Assembly (NCBI RefSeq): GCF_964355755.1
Contig: NC_092673.1
Location: 31,191,001-31,255,000, forward strand
Source: Antedon mediterranea
Taxonomy: Eukaryota > Echinodermata > Crinoidea > Comatulida > Antedonidae
Direction: 5' to 3'
Length of the DNA: 64,000 nucleotides
Shown here piece after piece: positions 23,793-35,700 of the stretch. Every line of letters starts with the position of its first letter. Within the stretch, counting starts at the first letter, position 1. The position numbers and the translations under genes were made by a program. The notes under the pieces were generated by a model. It was not told the origin of the DNA, made no database searches, and saw only the letters and a list, made by a program, of their open reading frames with translations.

Positions 23793-26700
23793 TCATGTTG
23801 TTTCACATTTGATCTCAGTGAGTAGACCGTAAGCTTCAGCATAAGAAAGTTTATGTTTCTTCCTGAAACAACGGCATGCAACAATGTCCATCAACTTCTT
23901 GTTTGTAACAAGAAAACGCTAAAAGGAAAGTTTTTAGAGAAAATATTTTTATTTTGATCTATACTATGACGCAACGTAGCTAAAAAAGTATCTAGCTGTT
24001 GTTTCTTTATACTTAGAGCGTTTCTATTTTTTTCGAAACTACCTAATAGCACATTTTAGTTAAATGACTTTCGCTGTCACGCATCATGCATATTCAACAT
24101 GGTAGAGGAACAAAAATTATGAATAATTCATGTTTTCTGCATCGACAAGCTACGAAAAGAATGCCAGCCGCAGTATATTTATTACATGGAGCAACAAAAT
24201 AAATTGCTTCGACTTCATATTAGTAAAAGATAAATATCTTGGCACATATGGCGTTTCATACGTATACTACTTGAGCTCCCAGACAAAAATTGAAACGCCG
24301 ACTGGTGGACTAACACGAAAAAGACAAATAAAATTAAATACAGACACATTTTATTCGTAACCCTTTATATTAAAAATATTAAAACTTACCTCAAACAGTG
24401 TTGAAACAACAACATTTACAAGAAGTAATGCAAACAATTCCACCTGGAAAATCTTCTTCGGGCTTGGAATTTCAACAAACTAAAAAACGAATAGACCTAC
24501 ATTAATCGAAACTGTGGGACAGAGGGATTGAAGATAAAGATTACTTGAGATGTTGTGACGTCATCAACATAGGCCTAGAGATTTTCCTCAATTAACGTAT
24601 GCGTATAATTCTTCGTGTAACATTCCACAAATGAGTACTTTGGATAGATTTGAAAAACTGCGCATGCGCACTAATCATGATTATAAAGAATAAGACTTAT
24701 TCGACCAATCGTTCAGCAATACAAATTTATTACTGCTATGAATTAAACTTTTTAATCAAGTTTATCGTTTATTACACTATACATTTGAATTATTCCACTT
24801 TTTTAAGTGTGAAGATAATTTAAGTGCCAGCTTCGAGTTTAAAAACACGAATTAATATAGAATTCACTACTCGAGTTCACCCGAGAAGAAAACTTACCTC
24901 GAAAAACGTGTTGAAAGGCTCAGGTGGGAAAAAGAGCATCATAAGGTTGAAAAAGGTTAGAAGCATGAATGATATAGCGTATGGTTCTGTAAATAAAAAT
25001 ACATATTTATATAATTCCAATAAAAAATCAAACTATAATGTAAATTCTCTTCATTAACTTCTCCTTCTCCAGTAATTATATCATCGTCAGTAATGTCAGG
25101 TTTGCGGTACAACATGTTTCCAGTACAACATGTTTCCAAAATGGAAAGTTGCGAACGTTTCGACGTATTAGTTGTTATGCTACAGTCTTCAAGAAAAGTT
25201 GAGAATTTCCGCTGTTCCGCTACAAATATTCTACTTGATTAATTGCTAGGCAAGGAAAGTTGAGAATATGCTACAACCGTCTTTGATGAAACTAACTTAA
25301 AGCTTGGTTCCCACTAGAACGCTACGCAGGGACGCAGACGCAACGTATCTACGTAAAGAGCCGTCTGCTTTGCGTACAAATCGGATGATTCAAGTTGCTG
25401 TAAGAGTGGGATGCGAAATTGATAGAAGAGTAATTTCGCACGTCGTGTCGGAGGTTACGTTGTCGTGTGTTACGTTGCGTTGTGACAGATTTTTTTTTAG
25501 ATTGGGAACCAAACTTTAGTGCTAGTGTTCATTCATTCACGTTATATCCTCATCCTCATTATATCAATTGTAGGCCTAAAAGCGCACAAACCAGTACTCA
25601 CTATTTTTGTATATTGGTGTACGGAATGGCTTTCCTGGGGTGAATAGGTACCCGGTTATAACGTACTGGAAGAAAGAGTAAAGTACAAGCGCTGTTGTTT
25701 CATAACACAGAATGTTCTTAGAATCCAAATCTGGGTCAAGTGGTACGAACCTAAACAACAACAAAATGCATACTATTGTATATAATTAAGATTTACCAAT
25801 ACCTATATACAGAGATATATCATTAGAAATCTTTTGCGAAGACTAAAAACACGTTAGGCCATTTTCATTCATTGTGCGCATGCGGGGAAGTTGAGTCGTG
25901 CCTCCACACAAACTAGTTTCGGTGGTTTCTATATCCAGGTAGGGAAGAGTAAGATTCCTTTTAAAGACACATCAATGCGTAGGTCATAGGTCAGCACAAA
26001 TTGAAAAATCAATATTAATACTTTATTATTTAAATTTATGTTAACAGTAACATTGAATAAATAAACTATTATTGGATTTATTAATTTGTCTCAATAAACT
26101 TTTATTTGGGAAACTTGGCAATGCTACACAACAAAACAAATATAATCAAATTCAAGTTAAACTAAAGGTCAAAGGTTACCTACCAAGGTTGTGCGATAAG
26201 TATATAGTAGCAGATTGTTTGAAAGATCGTCTGAATAACCGTCTGACTGGTAAAACTAAAGATGATTGGCGCCGACATCAAGTTTTTTACCGGTTTTTGC
26301 ACTGAAATTTGATTATATGGTTTGTTGCGGCCCACTGAAAAAAAATAACATTATCGATCTTATGAATTTGTAAATGTGATTTTAATAATAATTATATTAT
26401 AGTATAATTGTAATACTGTAATTGAAGGTTTGCATGGCGAAATCTACACATTAATATGAAGTGTGTGGTAACACCTGAACTTTCTGCATTGCCACTCATG
26501 AGGACGATTAAAGTATATTGACCGAAATGTCTAGAAATGCAACAGTTATTTCAAAACTAAATATTCGTGGTTTACTGCAAACTTTATATCAAAATAATTA
26601 TTATTATATTACATCTGGAAATCGTATTAAATGAAGTAGCAAATAAAATGTTGACTTACTGAAAAGAACTACGGATGTACAGAGAAATATGTCTATGTAT

Positions 26701-29700
26701 AGAAAGTGGATATCGCCAAAATAAGTTCCAAACTGAGAAAAATATATATTAATTAGGTTATTAAAAAAATATTATAAAACTTTAGTGCCTGTGTATGCAC
26801 TACACGCTATATCGGTCATAAACGTCATATCTTTCATAGAAAATAAGTGTTGAAAATAAACTAATTCAAAATGCATAAATAAGTATCAAAGAGATGTACA
26901 TTTAAATAAAATAAAATTGAGGTTTAAGTTATTTTACAATAATTGAGCCGATTTGTTACAAACTTTATTGAAGTGATGAATTACCTCACTCGAATTCATA
27001 TCCGAAAGTTAAAAAGCGTTTATACATCATTCGTATTTGCATAATGGGCGGAGCTTTTATAATGTATGTTTGGCGGATGAATACGTACCGTGTTTAACAT
27101 CATAGCAGTAACGAACTGTATCATGCTATATAGAGCCATGTATTTGAACATTCCAAAAGATGTCGTAAGAGCACAACGTCCTTCCCTGTTGAGAAGCATA
27201 AGTTATACTAAACTTTTTATTTACAAGACGCAACAGCTGAATATTCTGAAACAACTGTTTACAAATCAACCGCCATTTTCGAAAGCAACAAACATCGATC
27301 CCTTGGATTCTACTACTATGTTTTAACCTGGACTTAACTCTCATTGTCATACAACAAGGAATAAAGTCCCGTTTTGTGCATAACTTTCACCGATCCATCA
27401 GTACCAGCAACGAAGTCCACAAACACTAACATGTCCACATCGTATTTTATTACGTAATAAATTATAAATCAATCATGCATAACGAAGTGTAACTAGTGCC
27501 ATCGCAGATATAATGAAATGAATAACTTCATCTAACGTCGTCTAATGTTGATGCATTTCTTTTACTCACTTTATGACTTCTGGAACACAAGATATATCTG
27601 GTGTCTTAGAAGTAAATGGAGACGCTACTGACGCCTCTGCCTCAGATAATGATATACCAATGTGTGCTGTCTTCAAAGCGCCACAGTCATTTGCTCCATC
27701 TCCACACATGCCCACAGTTAGACCTACCTCCATCAACGTTTCAACACATTGGTCCTTTTGTATTGGAGACATTCTCGCAAATACTTTAGCTCCGACCACA
27801 ACCTACAGAAAAAATTTAGGGGAAATTTGAGCATGTACTGTAGGAGGTAATTACTCCATCGTGAGAGAGCATACTCACGATCGATACTTTCCACGACGTG
27901 TTCACAACACAATTTTCAGAATAAACCTAGTAGGTCTACCTTTTTAAACTCTTCTGGGTAGTATTCTCTTAAAATCTCAAACGAACTTCCATCGACTGCA
28001 TAGCACATATTGGGCAATTCTGCTGCTTCATCTGATTGTGAATGTGGTTGAACATTATCATTCTAAAAGAAAATAAAACAATGGTAGTCTTTCTTCTTTT
28101 CCTTTGTCTTGTCTTTCTTTTATTTCTTTTTGCAAAGTTAAAAATTGCGCAAGCAATCGCACAGCTAAAAAGTCAATGTTCGAAATATCATTGAAGAACT
28201 TACTTTTGATTTATGTGACGTCATTTGTTCGACTGCAGCATGTTCAAGCGTTAGGCAGATGTTTGCCACGTCGTCACCTGACACATTTGCATGGACTTGA
28301 TATATCTTTTGGTGCGGCGTTACTAAATTACACTTTTGCGCCACATTGATAGCTGTTAAAATATTATCGCCTGTTATCATGACGGTTTTAATATTAGCGC
28401 TATGAAGTTCAGAAATCACTGGTTCCGTCTGCTGTTTTAATTTGTTCTGCATCACCATGAGGCCTAGGAATATGAGTTCGCTCTCAACATCGTCTCGGTT
28501 CAGTTGCATGTCCTTGTGCCACTTCAAACTGGAGTCCAGTGGTTTGTACGCCAGTGCTAGTACACGAAATCCCTGTTTAGTGTATTCAGATAGAACTTCT
28601 TTGAAATCAGTTGGTACTGAAATTTTAAAAATATATTATTTGCACGGCGAATAACACTAATAAAGTTAGGTCTGTGGTACCATGTGTTTCCATAAAGAAA
28701 TAAAGTATGGTTGAGAAACCCTTGACGTGATGTTTGTTATGATACAACCGTCTTCGTAGACGTGACAGGAATGCAAACGTATTTAAATACTGTAACACAA
28801 TTAGCATAATATCGACTTAGAACAGGTGTGATGTCTTACCTGTTTCTTGTGTACAAAGTGACGTAATCATTTCAGGAGATCCTTTAACAAATGCAACTAA
28901 GTTCTCGTTACCAACAGTTCTGGTGATGACGCTCATGCGTTGCAAACGCGATGAAAATGGAAACTGACGCAAGATTCCAATTTCGTGAACGTCAGCCTAT
29001 TTATGTTACAAGAAAACAACAATAAGATGTTCGTAAACAAACTAATCATTAAAACAATCATGTACAAAAAGCAATATCATAACATTTACTTATAACGCTA
29101 ACCTTATGTACTATACTATGAAATACACTAAAAAATATGTTCCTATTGAGGACGAAAAAAAGTGATTTGATTTATATAATACACATTTATCATAAATTAA
29201 ATTGTTGTTGAAACGATTGATTGATTACCACTAAAGACATGCCGGGTGCTTAAGTATTATCTAATGGCATAAACATAAGTTTGGATTGAAAATGTCATCA
29301 AAACTATAGCAATTGAAATTTTGAATTCTCACCTCATTCGTGTTAGATGACTTGACGGTCGTTGGCGCCATCTGGTCCAAATTTGCGGCATCTTCAACCG
29401 TTGATGCCTCTTCTAATGTCTGGGGGAATGTATAGAAACAGTTATTCTGAATTTACAAACGATAAAAACTCCTTCTAAATAAGAATGCTTCCTTTTTAGC
29501 AGCAAGGTTTATTGACAAAAAGTAAAAAAACAGAAAAAAAAACATGAAATGAGTAACTGATAAGCGTATATGATTCTCTATCTGCTACATAATACTAAGA
29601 ATAGACAACCAATATTGAAAAAAAAACAGTTCCCATTAAGAATCTCTTTAGAATATAATAACTTAGATTACAGCTTACCCATCCAGTGGCTTCAAACATT

Positions 29701-32700
29701 TTTGTATCAATTGGATCGCCAACAAGTTCGGAACCGATCTTTGACAAGGAGTGACAGGTTGCCATACAATATGCAAACAGACCAGTGACACTCTGAAAGT
29801 CTGTCTGAAGTTTATCAAATCTTAAAAACAAACAAATCTAAATAAGGATATTGATTACTTACTGAATGAGACATAACATAGGTCTGCATACAAAATGTTC
29901 TTATTTATACGTTGAATGCCTAAAAGAAGATCATCACAAGACAAGTCTGGATGTATAGCATTTATTAGTCTAGGTTCTAGAGGGAGTTTTGACTTAATAT
30001 TAGTAAAAATATACATATTTTGGCACATATGACGTTTCATACGTATACTACTTGAGCTGGTAATTCAGACAAAAATAAAAAAGCCGACTGGTGGACTAAC
30101 ATTAAAAAGACACTAGGCCTACACACTTGGAGCAAGTTTAAGCATTAGTGTATACATATGTATACTTTATCCATAATTCTTCCAACTATCAGCTTTTGCC
30201 ACTAAGTTTTCAATTTGCCAAAATAGAGGAGAGGAGACGAGAAGGAGAGACAGATCACAGAAAACATAAAGTAACCTAGAGCAAAGGGTTTAAGACTGGA
30301 ACAAAATGGATGTCTGTCACCAAATGTATAAAATCAAACTTTTGATAAGCTTGGAAAAAATTGTAGTTTACTATCTTACCTAGAGTCATTAGACAACTGG
30401 ATTCCCATAAGATCTAAACAGTCTTCTGTCAGTGTTCCAGTCTTAAAAAGACAAAGGGAAAAAAAACAGGTAAAACTTGAACTGTAAAAACTACCTTTAC
30501 TGCCTAACCGAATGATTTGCAAATTCGTGTAGGCCTCACTAACATAGATTACAATTACGGTAGGCCTACTTACTTTATCAAAGCAGACGACATCAATATT
30601 GCCGCCAAAATTAATCCTTTGTGGGCTTATACAATAGATAGACTTCTTTTTAAGCCTGAACTGCGCGTAAACCATCCCTATGGTTAACGCAGCAGGAAGA
30701 GGTGGCGGTACAGCTATAGTGATAATATCCAAACCACGGATGATGATGCGTTCTAAAGAAAACTAAAAAGTAGAAACAGAGAAATAAGTATCTTTGTTAA
30801 TTTATATTATTCTACAATCTAAGTCTGTCCTTTATTTTTTCTAAAGCCTTGTCTGCACTATCAAACTTTATGTTATCTGCTCATATATGGACATGATGAT
30901 GTCATATCACTACTATATTTGGGCATATCACTACCATTATTTGGACACATCACATTTTTTTTGTCAAACTAGTTTTATAGTGCAGACAGAGCTTTACGCA
31001 CTGTACACAGAATGATAGTTGTTATTTTCTTATTCGGATTTTTAGTCTTATGTAATTAATTTTATTTTGTTGGTTTTTCTTTTACTTTTCTGTTCTTGTT
31101 GTTTTTTGTATATTGTATCTGTTCTGCGGTCCCAAATGATCAGCAAATGCTGGATGGATCATCCTCATTAAATATGGTTAAAATAAAAATAAATGTCATG
31201 TGAATTCGTTGCACGCATGCGCGGGGAAGTTGGGAAGTGATTTGACACTCTATTCCTCTCTTCCTTGTTTGTGGTTTCTAGGTCCGCGGCGCCGACCGAC
31301 GACACATGCAATCCTAGATCGTCGGTTGTCGCAAATCGAAATATTTAATGTGGAATGTGGGCCTAACTTACACCAGCAATCACTAATTGGGTAATTGTAA
31401 AGACGAATCCAATGAAAGCTTTAAAAAAAAAGAGAAAACATAATTAGTAGAATATAGTATAAAACTGACTGCAAATAACGAGAGACAAGCCATGATTCGA
31501 TCCTAATTTGATCATCATCAGTGATGATCAAATAAAGATCGAAACGTTGAATCATGGCTTGCAATACAATTGTTAGTAGAAAGTACTAGGCCACTAATTG
31601 CTTCTACGATGATGATGCGATTGAAGTCGTTTGAATTTCCCGCCAAATTAAGAAATACAAAAATATATAAATTAGGACATACCCGGTGGTAGATACACTC
31701 AATAACTAATTATTCCTATTACTATGCAAGTTTTAAATAAAGCTTTACCTACCGACAGACGCCAGAGTTAGAATATATCGGATTGAGTCCTGATATAGTT
31801 TAAATTCAGTCGGTTTTGGATACAGTATTGATCTTACGAGCATACCCTTGGCCGTCGAGAAACCTAGAATTATTGAAATGAGATTTATGTAAAAAGCAAC
31901 CAACTTTAAGTTTGGTCTTAGCCCGAGTGAACACCATTGAACGTCCACGACCGCCAGTCACGCTAATGTTTTGTATATTCTGTGGAATAATCAACATTGG
32001 CCGACGGTAAGCCTTTCATGCGCTTCAACTTTGATTATCTCTAATGCTTGGTTCCCACTAGAGACGCAACACAAGGACGTAACGCAACGTAAGTGATTTG
32101 ACCAATCACAAGCGATGGATTATTCGAACTGTCGCTTGTCATTGGTCAACTCGCTTTCGTTGCCTTTACGTCTTTGGGTTACGTACTAGTGGCTAACGCC
32201 GTGTAGTTTGCTTTTCTTAGAATTACTACTAAAATATTGTTTACCTGTCTGGATAACAACAGCTTTGACATGGTCATTCCCGTAGTATTTCGTTTCTATG
32301 ACCTCTGTCCCACAAAACAGGATGTGCCTCGAGTGTTCAGTTGTTGATAACTGTTGAGATCCTCTATCTGATGTGTTTGGGAGAGGAACTTTAGTTATTG
32401 GAACGCTTTCACCTAAAAAAAAGTTATGAAAATTAAAAGAGCCCATCTATAAGATCGCTTTGGTAGATGCTGCTAAGTGTCTGTTCTGACGCTTCACTAG
32501 CCTGTGTATCAGTTCGAACACTTGCGTTCGCGCAGACGTGTACCGTGTTACTGGTTTGGGAAACAATCCAATGGAGCTGAGACATGATAGATAGTTGGAT
32601 CTTTTGCGCATTTCCGCTCAGGAGGTACTCAAAGCGATTTTTGACGCCTGTCATTTCAGTAGGAAACGTTATTTCAGTCTGCAGATACCCAGTATGTTGA

Positions 32701-35700
32701 AAATATAGCGCATGGATTACTCCATTACTATCATAGGTGATGTTTAAAATGACTCCTATTCAAGTCTTATGCGCAAAAATGAGTATGAACTTTATTTTAC
32801 CTGTAAGCATGCTTTCATTTACAATACAGTTTCCCTGAATAAGAGCGGCATCGCAAGTCATTTTACAACCACGTGATGGTATAAGTATGACGTCACCAGG
32901 AACTAACTCATATTCGGATATCTCTTGAGTACCTTGAATTAAAAAATAATTCGTTGAAATTTTGTAAAAGGTACGGAAGCTTATTATGCATAGATAGCTA
33001 ACACAAGGCAATTAGATGTTAGATTAACATGCCATGTCCACATTTTTAGGAGTAGTGGTGAAATGAAAAGATCGTGATAATGTCATGTCTAGGCCTACAT
33101 CTTTTAGAAGGGATGATCTGATGAAATCGTTGATAATAGCGTTATGTTTACATCAGATGACATGATCATAATGGCAGAAGACATGATCATATGGCAGAAG
33201 ACATGATCATATGGCAAAAGACATGATCATATAGCAGAATCCAGGATCTCTTCATGTCTACATAATTTCAGAAAAGATGAGGAGGCCAGAGATCGTGTCA
33301 TGACAATGTATAGCAATGGCAATGTTATGAAAACCCTTTTAGGCCTAACTGGTATAGGTACACGATTCAGTATGCACCGGCGTAGGAATAACTAGGCTAT
33401 CGATAGACAATCAACAGTTATACTAAGTAATGCAAATACCATTTCAATACACACTTGTACTAATTGTAATATTGTTAATTGTAAAATATTAACGTTTTAC
33501 CTTTAAGTTTTCGCATTACTTTAACTGTACTACAACTGAACACCATATCGCGAAGTGTTTTTGCTTGCTGTAATAAAATGACAATGATACACATGTTGCA
33601 ATGCAATGGATAATGTACATTTTATCTGGTACTACAGTACTATCACAATCTGATATTAGTGTTATAAGCGTATGTTTTTCACAATCAACTCCCAATTCTG
33701 GACACAGTTATAACCTGTGTGCACTTTAAAGAGCACAGTTCATTATTCGAGAAGAGTAGGGGGTTACCCCGGTGAACTGGTTCACAAAATAGCCCCTGTA
33801 TCAGGGGGATTACCAACTATCTGATAGGACAATGATTAATTCACTATTGGTAATCCTTGGCCACATTCATTCATTCATTTATTCATTCATAATAACATTT
33901 ATTTCTTATCATTTCAAAGTAAACAAAATAACAATTTAAATATAAATAATTAAGAGGCAACACCCAGAAAGTAATAACATTTGGAGGTTTCCCTCCAAAA
34001 AAACTTGTGACGGGTAGCCAGTTAAGAAATTGTAATCATATTGGAGTTTAAACAAACAGAAACAAAACAAGACAAACAAACATGTAAAGCAAGACAACGA
34101 CAATAGTTAATATTAATAATATTAATAATATTAATAATAATAAAATACTATGGAAGCACAGAAAACCCAGAATAAACATGTTGTTTTATTACATTGCCTA
34201 AAGACATAAAATAAAAATAAAAATATAATTTGTTAAAACCCCAACCCATTTAAAATGTAACTGTAACGCTATAACTAAAGCTTACTCTACACTGGCTAGT
34301 GTAGACCAGTTGAACCTAGCTTACGTAAGATAAGTCATTGTAACGCGGTGCGTCTGAACATAGTATTAGAAAAGTAGAGATATCGTTACCTTTCGAGTTG
34401 TGTAAAGAGAAAGTAGTATAGAAACAAATGACATCACGACTATACACACAGTATAGTAATAATACGCATCGATACACCACACAATCACGGTAAACACTTG
34501 AAAAACATAAAATGGATTCAGAACCTACAGCAAAAGTACATGAAACCATAACACATTAATAATTGGATATTATTATTATTATAAATAAAAATGAATAATA
34601 AATGAAGTAAATGATAACCTACATAAGTCCTAGGTTGTCGCAAATCGAAAGGTCTATAATTTCTAAAAAGTACATTCAACTTAACCAGCTTATAAGAACT
34701 TTATTAGAGGCTTACCTCTTGAACTAGTAAAGTGAGATACGGTTTAACTGGCACGTCTATAATGTTTTCTCCATACATCTTTTGCCTGTAGATTGCAATA
34801 CGTGATACACTATGTTAGTTACATATTTGGAGGTTAATGCGTTTACAATGGTAATACTTGGATAACTTTTTTTTCGATTACACTACATTTACACATCATT
34901 GCGAATTTGCTCATGTTAAAACATGGAAGAAAGATCTGGCAATATATTGTGATAGTTGTGCGCAGACCATTACAGTATTTCACGTCGGTAACGAGAAGTC
35001 CTTATTATTAAGCTTGGTTCCCACTAGGTTGCAACGCAAGGACGTAATCGAATTGACCAATCACAATAGAAAGTTTGAATAAGCCATTGCATGTGATTGG
35101 TCAAATCACTTACGTTACCAACCAATACTTACAACTGGATTGATATGTGCATCAGCTTTTAGAGAACCGAACAATTAATACTTACAACTGGATTGATATG
35201 TGCATCAGCGAACAAGAAATCTAACTAGAGAGAACGCAGACGACAACTAAATTGTGCCAAAATGACCTACCTTGAGCTTATATCTGAGGTAGATAATCCT
35301 TGTGCGTTATTATAAATATCTGAACATGTTGGAATGTGATTCAAGCGAATAAAGACGTTGTTTTCAGGATGCCAAATGTACTTGAGCTTGTGAAATTTGA
35401 AAACTCGAAGATTGTTTACATTCCTCTTGAGAATTTCACTTATCTCGTTTGAATCTATATCACTATAACATATGAAAAAGAGGACATTTTAAAATATATA
35501 CTTATGTGAGACATCTTCAGTACAAAACTGACCCTATACTCAACACATATGTGCAAATGTACAATGAATGGGATCAACGACTTTACTGCCAATCCAAAGG
35601 ACGAGGCAGTGAGAAAGTAGGTTGCCTGCTTTCTTACTACTAGAACGCAAGAGTTGACCAATCACAAGCGACCGTTCGAATATCCATCGCGTTGTGATTG

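Noticed and set aside
24130-24360. 76-aa plus-strand ORF in the last ATP13A introns
   Set aside because: Overlaps a dispersed repeat that recurs at 29988-30115 without keeping the frame.
27573-27830. Plus-strand ORF of 85 aa
   Set aside because: Antisense shadow of the GDGAND-containing exon of ATP13A.
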